Part shown: in pieces, positions 1-7,959 of the stretch
Layout: every line of letters begins with the position of its first letter
Position numbering within the stretch: the stretch's first letter is position 1
Position numbers and translations under genes: made by a program
The notes under the pieces: model-generated
The model's input: the letters and a program-made list of their open reading frames with translations, nothing else
What the model was told of the DNA's origin: nothing
Database searches by the model: none
Assembly (NCBI GenBank): GCA_024277695.1
Contig: JAJRUR010000263.1
Location: 1 to 22,004, forward strand
DNA length: 22,004 nucleotides
Direction of reading: 5' to 3'
Source of the DNA: Bacteroidota bacterium
GTDB taxonomy: Bacteria > Bacteroidota > Bacteroidia > Chitinophagales > Saprospiraceae

Positions 1-456
1 ATGATAAATATTTATTCGAATGGATAGATGGAAAAAAACGGAGAACAGGTCGTAGCTGTAATATGCATTCATTTGTATTCCAAAACTGCGTGGAGTTGCT
101 TTTAATGCATTACAAAGCATTTAGCCTAAATTCTAAACTTTACATTTTTCTTTAATATGATGAAAAGGAGACATCCTGTACGTATTTTGGATAGTGGAGT
201 TTTTTGGGCTACTAAACTATGCTGCCGATATTATCAATAGTATATTGTGCATAAATGATGATTTTTGTCCAATTGCAGATATCGACTTAATATGCTGCGT
301 ACCGCTTTTTGAGACACTACCTCTAAACAAGCCCCTCTTATGAAGTGCTAAAATCTGAGATGCTCACAACGATATCGATTATGTGGATAGGATATACGTT
401 CTATTATTTTTTTGTATATTTATATTGTCATTTTTGTTCATCAAAACATCTAAGCT
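1..456. other. AT-rich stretch without a supported gene
   Basis: No convincing gene is seen. The only plus-strand possibilities are short: a 27-codon ORF at 157-240 with no recognisable motif, and a 91-codon ORF beginning at 345 that runs out of frame into the next gene. There is no tRNA cloverleaf or terminator with a T-run. The stretch probably carries the promoter of the 457 gene, because an in-frame TAA at 451-453 stands directly before that ATG. I found no clean TAnnTTTG box at the right distance. Confidence 0.5.
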
Positions 457-1182
457 ATGCGCCACAATCTCGAAATACTCGGCTACGTAAAAAAAGAAGA
501 AACTGTCCATCTGCTAAAACAGCACATCATGAAAGGCAGTTTTGTCATAGAAATCAATCACCCATTTGGGGGATATTACTCCTGGATGGAAGGCCCCGAA
601 GGTCAGTTGGATGCCTCTAAGCCACGATCTATCTTGCTGATTACAAAAAAAATATACAGTCTTGAAGAAATACTCCGCAATTCTAAAATCATCAACAAAA
701 TCATCGATTTTGAATTGAGTGCACGGCCGGCAGAAATATTATATGGCAATAAGACCCTTCCCGCTATACGCATTAAGGGACTCCCGTCATTGAGTGATCT
801 TGCCATCGTCCAGAGCAGTTTCTCCGATGAAGGATATCTATTTGCCAAAGCTCCAAAAAACTTTGATAACGAAACTATACGTATAAAACTGACCAAGTTT
901 TTTAGTTTGGATCAAACTTCTCCCGGTATATATCGAGACCTAAGGCAGCCCGAAATGAGTTATCTGGCTGTGTCCAAACAGACTAACTGGGAGCTATTTC
1001 GCAGAATTACTTCTCATGTAAAAAACAATGTTTCCGACCAAATATTTGATGTGGTACAAGCCTGCTTCTATAAGGACCGGAGCATTTGGGACATGCTTAG
1101 AATTTATAAGCCCGGAGCATCCGAAGAGTTTCTACTCGAGTTAAAAAATAGCTTTAACAAGCAACTGGCTTTTTTCTCCTAA
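457..1182 (+). CDS. Conserved-looking protein of unknown function (241 aa)
   Basis: I do not recognise this protein. It has no signal peptide, no hydrophobic stretch long enough to cross a membrane, and no obvious nucleotide-binding or metal motif, so a soluble cytoplasmic protein is likely. It is mixed alpha/beta in character, with basic lysine-rich segments and an aromatic-rich stretch GGYYSW near residue 40. The start is fixed by the in-frame TAA just upstream, and the long intact frame with ordinary codon use supports a real gene. It lies 143 bp before a Crp/Fnr-type regulator on the same strand, so the two could be co-transcribed or functionally linked. Nothing in the sequence proves that link. 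Confidence 0.7.
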   Translation: MRHNLEILGYVKKEETVHLLKQHIMKGSFVIEINHPFGGYYSWMEGPEGQLDASKPRSILLITKKIYSLEEILRNSKIINKIIDFELSARPAEILYGNKTLPAIRIKGLPSLSDLAIVQSSFSDEGYLFAKAPKNFDNETIRIKLTKFFSLDQTSPGIYRDLRQPEMSYLAVSKQTNWELFRRITSHVKNNVSDQIFDVVQACFYKDRSIWDMLRIYKPGASEEFLLELKNSFNKQLAFFS

Positions 1183-1325
1183 GCCATCTTATTCTTGGTG
1201 ATGTCGCGCGATTCTGGGATATTGCAAGGAGAGCTCTGCAAAAAAAATAAAAAATATTTTAATTAATTTTAGGGTGAAGCCCTTGCTATTGTGTCCTATC
1301 TTCATAACAGCCTAAATCAACCGCT

Positions 1326-2003
1326 ATGAAAGAAGATATTCAAGAAATCATCCAACGCTTTAGAATATTTGAAGTACTCACTCCGGAACAGAAAGTAAGA
1401 TTGTACACCGATCTAAAAACTGTCAATCTCCGAAAAAATGACTTTTTGTATTGTCAAGGCGAGCATGCCAATTCTATTTATCTACTTATGGATGGAAGTA
1501 TCAAGCTCGGCAAAAAGGCCAAAGACGACCGCCAAGCTATTAAAGAAATATTGCATAGCGGCAGTATATTGGGTAGTTCTGTCCTCCACGGATTAAAAAT
1601 ACGCCAAGATTTTGCCCAATGTGTTACAAAAAAATCGACATTACTCCAACTCGAATTACACGCACTCAAATACTTAATGCGGATTAATCATAATTTTAGC
1701 CTAAACATCATACGTTTGCTCAGCAAAAAACTTTCGTCCCTCGAAAACCGAATGGCTACACTGATGATATACGATGCTCGAGGACGGATCATTGAGTTTA
1801 TCAGGAAAACAGCTGACGAGCAAGGACATCGAGTAGGATACGAAACCCTCATAAGGCACAGTTTGACCCAACAAGAAATAGCCAGTATTACAGGTACTTC
1901 TAGACAAACCGTTACCCAGGTACTCAATCAACTAAAAAGTCAAAATATAATACACTTCAATCGTAAGACAATTTTGGTAAGAGATTTGGCCAAACTTGCT
2001 TAA
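1326..2003 (+). CDS. Crp/Fnr-family transcriptional regulator
   Basis: This is a 225-residue regulator of usual family length. Residues about 15-125 form a cyclic-nucleotide-binding-type beta-roll, with the family pattern LYCQGEHANSIYLLMDGSIKL and a following GSILG. Residues about 140-165 form the long dimerisation helix. Residues about 178-210 form a winged helix-turn-helix, LTQQEIASITGTSRQTVTQV, which is a strong match to the Crp DNA-recognition segment. There is no N-terminal cysteine cluster like that of FNR, so oxygen sensing by an iron-sulfur cluster is unlikely. The canonical cAMP-contact arginine/serine pair is not obvious, so the effector is unknown. It starts at ATG and is followed by two hairpin structures. 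Confidence 0.92.
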   Translation: MKEDIQEIIQRFRIFEVLTPEQKVRLYTDLKTVNLRKNDFLYCQGEHANSIYLLMDGSIKLGKKAKDDRQAIKEILHSGSILGSSVLHGLKIRQDFAQCVTKKSTLLQLELHALKYLMRINHNFSLNIIRLLSKKLSSLENRMATLMIYDARGRIIEFIRKTADEQGHRVGYETLIRHSLTQQEIASITGTSRQTVTQVLNQLKSQNIIHFNRKTILVRDLAKLA

Positions 2004-2065
2004 CTATAACTACGAATAATAAAAACGTACCCGCTCTGAGCTAACGAGTTCAGAAAAAGGTAGTA

Positions 2066-2137
2066 GAGCATAGCTAATAATTTTATTGCCCGAGACTTAC
2101 TGCGATATCACTACTCTTCGTTAGCTATGCTCCGTTT
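2066..2137 (+). terminator. Long-loop inverted repeat with T-run
   Basis: A perfect 12-bp inverted repeat, GAGCATAGCTAA (2066-2077) and TTAGCTATGCTC (2121-2132), encloses 43 nt and is followed by CGTTTTTATT. It lies 62 bp after the Crp-type gene stop and could be that gene's terminator. The loop is long for an intrinsic terminator, so a structured RNA element or a relic of a repeat is also possible. The short string GAGCATAGC recurs at 11371-11379 next to an interspersed repeat. Confidence 0.5.
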
Positions 2138-2205
2138 TTATTAATAAAAAAATGATAGACTCCAAAGACTAGATTTTGTTAGGTTAGTTCTCATTTACTC
2201 TTTTG

Positions 2206-2239
2206 ACCGGATTGTCGCCCAAACAATCCGGTTTTTTTT
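2206..2239 (+). terminator. Intrinsic terminator upstream of the Wzi-like gene
   Basis: A perfect 10-bp stem is formed by ACCGGATTGT (2206-2215) and ACAATCCGGT (2223-2232). The loop is 7 nt and it is followed by an eight-T run ending at 2239. This is a strong Rho-independent terminator on the plus strand. It ends transcription entering from the Crp side and shows that the next gene needs its own promoter between 2240 and 2278. Confidence 0.85.
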
Positions 2240-2265
2240 ATAGTACACATTCCGTAAGGAGTTAT

Positions 2266-2273
2266 TACCTTTA
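2266..2273 (+). promoter_or_regulatory. Possible -7 box of the Wzi-like gene
   Basis: TACCTTTA matches the Bacteroidota -7 consensus TAnnTTTG except at the last base, and it ends only 4 nt before the ATG at 2278. Transcription would begin at or next to the start codon. No TTG -33 element is seen 17-23 nt upstream. The position just after a strong terminator supports a promoter here, but the match is partial. Confidence 0.35.
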
Positions 2274-2277
2274 CGCG

Positions 2278-4065
2278 ATGCAACAGATATTAAAAAGTGT
2301 CTTGGGGCTTGCCGGTTGGTTTTGCTTCATACAGATTGGCTTCGGACAGATCTATACCATTACTCCACAAAGTGAAACAGCCCATATTATCGATCGTCAA
2401 TTGATACTCCGTGGCAACCAAGATTTTTTTCATGCCTCAATAAAAAATTACGACAGAAGATATCTCCGGTCAATTCTCTCTACGCCTGATGCAAGCCATA
2501 AAGCCTCGGAGCATCATCGAGATGTAGCATACTTGATCAGAGATAACCCTTCCTTGGCGCGAGAAGTACTCCAGCTGTCCGGATCCGACATGCATCAGCC
2601 TACAAAAAATTATATTGATAGTCAAAAAGTTTTTTACCGTTATCAGGATGAACAAAACATTGTAGCTCCTGTGGAGGAACTACGAAAACCCCTCTTCGGT
2701 ATCTTTTACGGATCGGATGCGCATATGTATGAATTGCGTACTAAGGATTTTGAATTGATGGTTGATCCTGTCATCAATATCAAAGCGTATAATTCTTCAG
2801 AGGGTATATTATTTGATAATCAACGCGGTGTGTTGATCAGAGGCTCCATCGACCGCAAGTTGTACTATTATCTATCCATTTTAGAAACACAATTCCGCCC
2901 CGCACAGTATGTTAGGGATTTTGAATCAAAATATCGCGCCCTGCCGGGCGCGGGATTTTATAAGTCCTTTAAGAGTACTGTGTTTAACTCCGAAAATTCT
3001 TTTGATTATTTTTTGGCAGAAGGGCATCTGGGTATGGATATCACTAAGCACATCAGTATGAGTTTTGGGCACGGAAGACAGTTTATAGGGAGTGGGATGC
3101 GCTCACTACTTTTATCAGACTTCAGCACGAATCGACTTTTTCTCAAAATAGATACACGCGTCTGGAAATTTCATTATCAAAACATATTTGCTCAACTCCA
3201 GTTGCGTGGAAGCAAAGATGATATAGGTGACCAGCTCATCCCCAATAAATATATGGCAGCGCACTATCTGACTTTTCAGTTGGCAAAAAACTTTAATATC
3301 GGAGTTTACGAAAGTGTTATCTTTTCTAGACCTAATCAGTTTGAACTCCAATATCTCAATCCATTGATCTTTTATCGTACCATTGAAGGTGCTATCGGTA
3401 GCCCGGACAATGTCCTCATTGGCCTCAATGCCGATTGGAGTTTTTTAAATCATTTCCAACTATATGGTCAGCTCATATTGGACGAATTTAAACTGGACGA
3501 ACTCATTCAGAAAAGAAGAGGGTGGTGGGGCAATAAAGTAGGCTGGCAAATCGGTGTCAAATACATCAATGTAGCCGGCATCCATACGCTTGACCTACAA
3601 GCAGAGTTGAATAGCGTGCGTCCATATACCTATACACATAGAGACAGTACATCGAGTTATACACACTATAACCAAGCACTCGCTCATCCTTTAGGTGCCA
3701 ATTTTAATGAACTCCTGATCAGGCTTAGATACCGACCGTTCAAAAAATGGTCGGCAGAACTGACTTTGATGCAGGCGCTGACTCCGGATGATCGACCCGG
3801 TCAAAATTTGGGGAGCAATATCCTCTTACCCAATGCAGGTATAGCTACAGAAAGGCCTTTCGGCAATTTTATCGGTCAAGGTATCTCGGGAACTACTTTT
3901 CTAGCCGGTGCTGATCTCAGCTATCGTATATTTCATAATATGTATTTGGACTTACGTTATTTTTATCGCGCCAAAAATAGTACAAATAATAGTCTGGAAC
4001 GAAACGAATCCTATTTTGGAGGGGGCATCCGCATCAATTTTGATCGGACACTCCAATTGTTTTAG
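2278..4065 (+). CDS. Wzi/RemB-like outer-membrane beta-barrel protein
   Basis: The frame is open from a TTG at 2203, but that codon lies in the upstream terminator. The ATG at 2278 gives a proper signal peptide (residues 1 to about 24, hydrophobic, ending FGFG before QIYT) and a 595-residue product. The mature part alternates polar and aromatic residues, as beta-barrel strands do. Its central block, SMSFGHGRQFIGSGMRSLLL (counted from this start, about 260-280), followed by a segment with LKIDTRVWKFHYQNIFA, resembles the capsule-assembly Wzi family. Bacteroidota members of that family are often named for the gliding protein RemB. It probably sits in the outer membrane and handles surface polysaccharide or surface adhesion. 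Its last 4 bp overlap the end of the convergent gene. The exact role is inferred. Confidence 0.8.
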   Translation: MQQILKSVLGLAGWFCFIQIGFGQIYTITPQSETAHIIDRQLILRGNQDFFHASIKNYDRRYLRSILSTPDASHKASEHHRDVAYLIRDNPSLAREVLQLSGSDMHQPTKNYIDSQKVFYRYQDEQNIVAPVEELRKPLFGIFYGSDAHMYELRTKDFELMVDPVINIKAYNSSEGILFDNQRGVLIRGSIDRKLYYYLSILETQFRPAQYVRDFESKYRALPGAGFYKSFKSTVFNSENSFDYFLAEGHLGMDITKHISMSFGHGRQFIGSGMRSLLLSDFSTNRLFLKIDTRVWKFHYQNIFAQLQLRGSKDDIGDQLIPNKYMAAHYLTFQLAKNFNIGVYESVIFSRPNQFELQYLNPLIFYRTIEGAIGSPDNVLIGLNADWSFLNHFQLYGQLILDEFKLDELIQKRRGWWGNKVGWQIGVKYINVAGIHTLDLQAELNSVRPYTYTHRDSTSSYTHYNQALAHPLGANFNELLIRLRYRPFKKWSAELTLMQALTPDDRPGQNLGSNILLPNAGIATERPFGNFIGQGISGTTFLAGADLSYRIFHNMYLDLRYFYRAKNSTNNSLERNESYFGGGIRINFDRTLQLF

Positions 4066-4619
4066 GACTTCCACTTGATATTGCAGCCCATACTCGGTCG
4101 TTGATCCGCTGAGGGTTTTTCTCCTACAAGAGTCGCCAAAATAGCTAAGCGAAGATCTTGACCGGTCAGAGGTTCTTTGTTGCCCGGAGAGCTGGCATCT
4201 AATCTCCCCCGGTATGTAAGTCGCATATCTCGATCAAAAACATAAAAATCAGGTGTGCAGGCGGCATCGTAGGCTTTGGCTACAGCCTGACTTTCGTCAA
4301 AAAGATAGGGAAAAGGATAGCCCAATACCTTGGCCACAATAGACATTTTATCCGGTGCATCTTGGGGATAGTTTTTGATATCATTGCTGTTGAGTGCAAT
4401 AAAAGAAACTCCAAAGGGCATAAACTCCTCAGCAAGTTGTACTAACATAGGGTTGACGTGGATCACATAAGGGCAGTGATTGCAGATAAACATAATCACT
4501 GTAGCCTTATCGGATTTTAGTTCGGTTAGTGATTTATTCTCTCCTGAGATCGTATCCGGAAGTACAAAATCCGGTGCCACAGTTCCTAACGATAACATAT
4601 TTGACTCTGTAAGTGCCAT
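4062..4619 (-). CDS. Thioredoxin-fold redoxin (AhpC/TSA-like) with CNHC motif
   Basis: This is a 185-residue thioredoxin-fold protein. The redox motif is CNHC (residues 46-49) in the string FICNHCPYVIHV, typical of a redoxin subgroup related to AhpC/TSA and TlpA-like proteins. The cis-proline is in ACTPDFYVFD (Pro123), with an additional cysteine directly before it. A further cysteine lies near the end in SMGCNIKW. There is no signal peptide or membrane segment, so it is probably cytoplasmic and a thiol-disulfide oxidoreductase or thioredoxin-dependent peroxidase; the substrate is unknown. It is last in a minus-strand unit, 24 bp behind the VanY-like gene. It ends tail to tail with a 4-bp overlap on the Wzi-like gene, leaving no room for a separate terminator. 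Confidence 0.88.
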   Translation of the reverse strand: MALTESNMLSLGTVAPDFVLPDTISGENKSLTELKSDKATVIMFICNHCPYVIHVNPMLVQLAEEFMPFGVSFIALNSNDIKNYPQDAPDKMSIVAKVLGYPFPYLFDESQAVAKAYDAACTPDFYVFDRDMRLTYRGRLDASSPGNKEPLTGQDLRLAILATLVGEKPSADQRPSMGCNIKWKS

Positions 4620-4643
4620 AATTATTGATTATTTTTTACTCAA

Positions 4644-5459
4644 TTATTTGCAATGGGGTTCTATTCCTAAAATATAATTATCCACAATATTTAATGTACT
4701 AGCTGTTTCAGCACCTCTAAAACCTCCTATATCTTCGTCTCGTAGTTCTTCTGATGCATAACGCGTCAGTTCGCGCGCTATAGGTACATAACTCCAATGC
4801 CATTTTTCTTCTTCGTATCCGCTTGGTCGAGCAGCACTTTTAGCAGTATAGACTTGACAAAAACCGAACTTGCCGGCATTTTTGATGAGCCACTCATAGA
4901 CTTGGAGTCCTTTGCCTTTTTCAAACCATTCATTTTCGAATTGGTTCAAATCAATATCCGTACCCCAATGATGACGACTCGTGCCGGGCATCGAACTATA
5001 CCGCAAAATTGCTTTGGCTCTTTGGACGGGATCCCTATATGTTACGGATGCATCCTTACCGTTTTCTATTTTGGTTTGTCCGGTCCATTTTCGCTCCCAG
5101 ATGCTTTTTTGATAATCAAAATTCCGCGCGGCAGATCGGATGATCAAATGGATTTTATCTTTTTTGGCTGCGGCATACATTTTTTTAAATGCTTCATAGG
5201 CTTCTCCGTGCAAGTATATATTTTTTTTAGTCGTATAGCTGCTGTCTATTTTGACAAATAACGGATGTCTTTGAGGATCAAAGTGTCCGGTAATAAATTT
5301 TTTTGATAAGATAAGGGACGAACTATCATCTACTACATTTGATGGTAGTTCGATATTTGCTGCCTTGATATTTTGCTCGGAATTTTGTTTTTCCTTACAG
5401 CCATTGATGATTAGGACTCCTGCCAAAAAGAAGATGCTATACCATTGTCTAAAACTCAA
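4644..5459 (-). CDS. M15-family (VanY/DdcB-like) D,D-carboxypeptidase lipoprotein
   Basis: The product has 271 residues. The N-terminus is a lipoprotein signal: a short hydrophobic run and a lipobox, IING before Cys21. The M15 zinc-peptidase signature is complete. SRHHWGTDIDL (161-171) supplies the first histidine and the aspartate, and EKWHWSY (218-224) supplies the catalytic glutamate and the last zinc histidine. It should trim D-Ala-D-Ala ends of peptidoglycan stem peptides from a membrane-anchored position in the periplasm. The start appears to be TTG at 5459, because no ATG or GTG precedes the lipobox. It overlaps the stop of the upstream 473-residue gene by 11 bp, which suggests translational coupling. 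It belongs to a minus-strand unit with that gene and the redoxin. Confidence 0.88.
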   Translation of the reverse strand: MSFRQWYSIFFLAGVLIINGCKEKQNSEQNIKAANIELPSNVVDDSSSLILSKKFITGHFDPQRHPLFVKIDSSYTTKKNIYLHGEAYEAFKKMYAAAKKDKIHLIIRSAARNFDYQKSIWERKWTGQTKIENGKDASVTYRDPVQRAKAILRYSSMPGTSRHHWGTDIDLNQFENEWFEKGKGLQVYEWLIKNAGKFGFCQVYTAKSAARPSGYEEEKWHWSYVPIARELTRYASEELRDEDIGGFRGAETASTLNIVDNYILGIEPHCK

Positions 5460-6870
5460 ATTCTATATTTTTTGTTTTTTCTGCAAATAGATTTTCTTTT
5501 TCGATGACATCGATTATAGATGCCGGTACTTGTTTTTTCCATAAGGGGTTATTGCTCATTATTTTTTCTAAAACCTCCCAGCCATATATGTCCAAGGACT
5601 CAATATGAGGTTGGGAAACATTGACGATTTGCTCACTGTCGAGCAAATGCTTGTACAAAAATCTTATACCATCCGGCACGTCCATGTTGTCAGCAGTTAC
5701 GATCATATTTCGACGCTTAGACTTGGCTGGATATACATAGATCTTGATATTGCGCGTAAATAATTCACCAAAAGCGACGAGCAGTCTCCCGTCTTGATTT
5801 CGTTCGTACTTCTCGCGAATGATTTGTTCTAACTCTCGGACACCAATGACCAAACCCAACTTTTTTATTTTATAGTCCGCCAAATAGTTGATCAGTTGTT
5901 GGTGGTTGAGGCAGTTAGAGACAATGACTGTTTTGCCCATGGCATTGAGACATTTGGCTCGTGCCAAAAAATCTTTCTCGGATATCTCCCCTGTGCGCAT
6001 CAAATTGGTCAAGGTGATTTCAGCTAGCAGATGCGCTGCATCCTCTTCTATTTCTGATGCTCTTTTGAACTGTTCAAAAGAGCGTTCAAAAACATCTTCA
6101 CTCACCAGAGTCGGTGGTCGATAAGTGCCTCGCACTACCATAAGATGCTTCTTGTACAAAAATTCGGAAGCGTGCTTGGTCATACCGTCAGGACCGAACA
6201 TCGCTACATCTGTCAGTCCGTTTTGTACTTGCAGTAGTGCCAAACTTCTGTTATCTATATGCTCAAAATCAGGCCCAGTCAACCTGATCATATCAATAAC
6301 TACACGATCACGCAACTCATCGATCAACGAACATACCAAATCCTCCATATCATCATAGTGATAAATACAGGCATAAATCAAATTGACACCAAGTATCCCG
6401 ATGGCATCTTGCTGCTGGAGATTTGTGCTATCGAGCATACGCACATGGATTACCATATCATTGGGTGGAGTATCCGGCGCCAATTGAAAACGCAATCCCA
6501 ACCAACCTTGAGGTATCACAGTTCGACTATAATTGATAGCAGTAACACTATCAGCAAATACAAAAAAATTAGTGTCCGGCCGATGGTCTTGGAGTCGCTC
6601 TTCCATCAAACGATATTCGTGATCGAGCATCTTATACACCCGAGATTCACACACATATCTACCACTAAGCTCTACTCCATATATGTCGTCCGAATAGACT
6701 TTGTCGTAGGCAGACATCGTTTTTGCTATCGTACCTACAGCCCCCCCCACTTTAAAAAAGTGACGCGCCACTTCCTGACCGGCTCCTATTTCTGCAAAGG
6801 TGCCATATACATGCGGGTTTAGATTGATCTCCAAAGCCTTTTGGTCTGTATCTAATCTAGTTCGCTTCAT
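5449..6870 (-). CDS. Conserved 473-aa protein of unknown function
   Basis: The product has a very well-conserved-looking N-terminal signature, ALEINLNPHVYGTFAEIGAG (12-31), followed by QEVARHFFKVGGA. I recall relatives in Bacteroidota and some Deltaproteobacteria carrying doubtful database names such as nicotinate-nucleotide adenylyltransferase or TonB-dependent receptor. I see none of the expected motifs: no HxGH-type nucleotidyltransferase motif, no beta-barrel, no signal peptide. It should be a soluble cytoplasmic protein with alternating beta-strand and helix segments. A late region, KTVIVSNCLNHQQLINYLAD, resembles a Rossmann-like unit. It is first in a unit with a peptidoglycan peptidase (11-bp overlap) and a redoxin. 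ATG at 6870 has a matching -7 box upstream. Real gene, function open. Confidence 0.85.
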   Translation of the reverse strand: MKRTRLDTDQKALEINLNPHVYGTFAEIGAGQEVARHFFKVGGAVGTIAKTMSAYDKVYSDDIYGVELSGRYVCESRVYKMLDHEYRLMEERLQDHRPDTNFFVFADSVTAINYSRTVIPQGWLGLRFQLAPDTPPNDMVIHVRMLDSTNLQQQDAIGILGVNLIYACIYHYDDMEDLVCSLIDELRDRVVIDMIRLTGPDFEHIDNRSLALLQVQNGLTDVAMFGPDGMTKHASEFLYKKHLMVVRGTYRPPTLVSEDVFERSFEQFKRASEIEEDAAHLLAEITLTNLMRTGEISEKDFLARAKCLNAMGKTVIVSNCLNHQQLINYLADYKIKKLGLVIGVRELEQIIREKYERNQDGRLLVAFGELFTRNIKIYVYPAKSKRRNMIVTADNMDVPDGIRFLYKHLLDSEQIVNVSQPHIESLDIYGWEVLEKIMSNNPLWKKQVPASIIDVIEKENLFAEKTKNIEFEF

Positions 6871-6896
6871 AAGTTATATCTTGTTTTTGTCGCCTA

Positions 6897-6904
6897 CAAA
6901 GCTA
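6897..6904 (-). promoter_or_regulatory. -7 promoter box for the three-gene minus unit
   Basis: On the minus strand the sequence TAGCTTTG matches the Bacteroidota -7 consensus TAnnTTTG exactly. It ends 26 nt before the ATG at 6870, giving a 5' leader of about 20 nt. A clear TTG -33 box is not present; a TTTA lies at about the right distance. Confidence 0.5.
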
Positions 6905-6990
6905 ATGTTTAGGCAGATAAACTCCTCATTTGCTTGCTTTTTTCAACAAATTTATTGGCTAAAACCAAAAATCACCTTTTTGGGTGACAG

Positions 6991-6998
6991 TACTTTTG
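6991..6998 (+). promoter_or_regulatory. Possible -7 promoter box for the 7072 gene
   Basis: TACTTTTG matches TAnnTTTG exactly and lies 73 nt before the ATG at 7072. A small hairpin, TCACC/GGTGA, lies just upstream and no TTG is found 17-23 nt upstream. The remaining divergent intergenic sequence (6871-7071) is AT-rich and holds no other clear element. Confidence 0.3.
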
Positions 6999-7071
6999 CT
7001 CTTATTGTTCAGTTTTGTCTAAAATTAAGCTGTCGCTTATATATCGATAATTTTTTTTAAAATACTCCACA

Positions 7072-7605
7072 ATGAAATCTTTAACCATTCTCTTTACACT
7101 CCTCTTGCCATATTGTATATTAGCTCAAACCCAACTCAGCATACCTGAAGATGGGCTTCAAGAAATTAGTATCCAAGGTAATCTGGCCGACGGTAACCAA
7201 ATCCATGATTTGTCTTGGGCATGGAATAGTTCTGTTGCTTGTTTTCCGGCTACTGTTGCTGACAAGTTCAGCGGCCATCATGTACTATACCAAATCATAA
7301 TACCTAAAAATACTGAGTACAAAATCAGCGTCATCCCAAAAGATTCACATGATGAACTCAGTCTCTATGCATATCAAGTAGGACTAAACAATAACTCCAT
7401 AGTACCTGAGCTGAGTCAGTGTATCCGTTGTGAGGCGGACTACAAAACTGACCGAAAATGGAAGGGAAAAAAGAATGCTGAGCGACACATCCGAAGTATC
7501 CAAAATATCTTGGCTATCCAGCAACCATACAAAGCAATTATAGCTGTAGTGGGAGCTCATGGCCTCAAAAATGCAGCCTATACACTAAAGATAAAAAAAT
7601 TGTAA
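7072..7605 (+). CDS. Secreted protein of unknown function (177 aa)
   Basis: The N-terminus is a classic Sec signal peptide: basic start, hydrophobic core LTILFTLLLPYCI, cleavage expected after LA at about residue 19. The mature part is about 158 residues, rich in predicted beta-strand. It has three cysteines after cleavage, one in SSVACFPAT and two in SQCIRCEAD, which could form a disulfide or bind metal. There is no lipobox, no T9SS sorting tail and no membrane segment, so a soluble periplasmic or exported protein is likely. The family is not recognised, though the block DLSWAWNSSVACFPAT looks like a conserved motif. The LuxR-type HTH gene starts 30 bp downstream, so the pair is probably co-transcribed. 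Confidence 0.75.
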   Translation: MKSLTILFTLLLPYCILAQTQLSIPEDGLQEISIQGNLADGNQIHDLSWAWNSSVACFPATVADKFSGHHVLYQIIIPKNTEYKISVIPKDSHDELSLYAYQVGLNNNSIVPELSQCIRCEADYKTDRKWKGKKNAERHIRSIQNILAIQQPYKAIIAVVGAHGLKNAAYTLKIKKL

Positions 7606-7635
7606 AAAAAATTGTTTACCAAATAATTTTCAGAA

Positions 7636-7842
7636 ATGTCTATTCCGCCTAAACTTACACCCAAAGAGCAAATCGTTCATCGCGAATTGATAGAGGGACT
7701 GGCCGGCAAAGATATCGCTAATAGATTGGGTATAAGTAACAATACTGTAAAGACACATATCAAAAATATTTATAAAAAGTACGAAGTGCACTCCAGAATC
7801 CAACTCATATTAAAGTCAATAGAAGAAAAGAACAATACGTAA
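7636..7842 (+). CDS. Stand-alone LuxR/GerE-type HTH protein (68 aa)
   Basis: The product is essentially a single LuxR-type DNA-binding domain. LTPKEQIVHRELIEGLAGKD (7-26), then IANRLGISNNTVKTHIKNIY (27-46), match the family's four-helix pattern, including the NTVKTH recognition helix. The next helix, VHSRIQLILK, also fits. No receiver, PAS or ligand domain is present, so it would bind DNA without its own sensor, or act with a partner. Stand-alone GerE-like proteins of this size are known in other bacteria. The start at 7636 is the only in-frame ATG before the domain. It follows the secreted-protein gene by 30 bp. Confidence 0.82.
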   Translation: MSIPPKLTPKEQIVHRELIEGLAGKDIANRLGISNNTVKTHIKNIYKKYEVHSRIQLILKSIEEKNNT

Positions 7843-7959
7843 TGTATGCTACCTCCACAACCGAGATGTCTAAATCGAGGATCACGAGCGCATAAGCTGT
7901 CAAGCGCATAAGCGAGCTAACGCCTATAATGAAGGAGGATTGTGCCTTTGTACATATAC
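7843..7959. repeat. Convergent gap with an 11-bp direct repeat
   Basis: This short gap lies between two convergent genes. AGCGCATAAGC occurs twice, at 7887-7897 and 7903-7913, with a 16-bp period. It is followed by GAGCTAACG, which also occurs at 2039-2047. No clear hairpin with a T-run is seen for either strand. Confidence 0.45.

Noticed and set aside
157..240. 27-codon ORF in the 5' AT-rich region
   Set aside because: It has no motif, no promoter match and no conservation clue; a chance frame is likely.
345..620. 91-codon plus-strand frame
   Set aside because: It overlaps the better 241-residue gene in another frame, is rich in rare-looking Cys/Arg/Ser combinations in its second half and has no motif.
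2140..2239. Second attenuator, before the Wzi-like gene (short ORF MIDSKD at 2152-2172 followed by the terminator)
   Set aside because: I could not find an antiterminator segment complementary to the terminator arm, and a -7-like box lies after the terminator, so a plain terminator is the simpler reading.
4797..5261. 154-codon frame opposite the VanY-like gene
   Set aside because: It is antisense to a gene with complete M15 catalytic motifs; a shadow frame.
6259..6822. 187-codon frame opposite the 473-aa gene
   Set aside because: It is antisense to a clearly conserved coding sequence, without motifs or its own start region.
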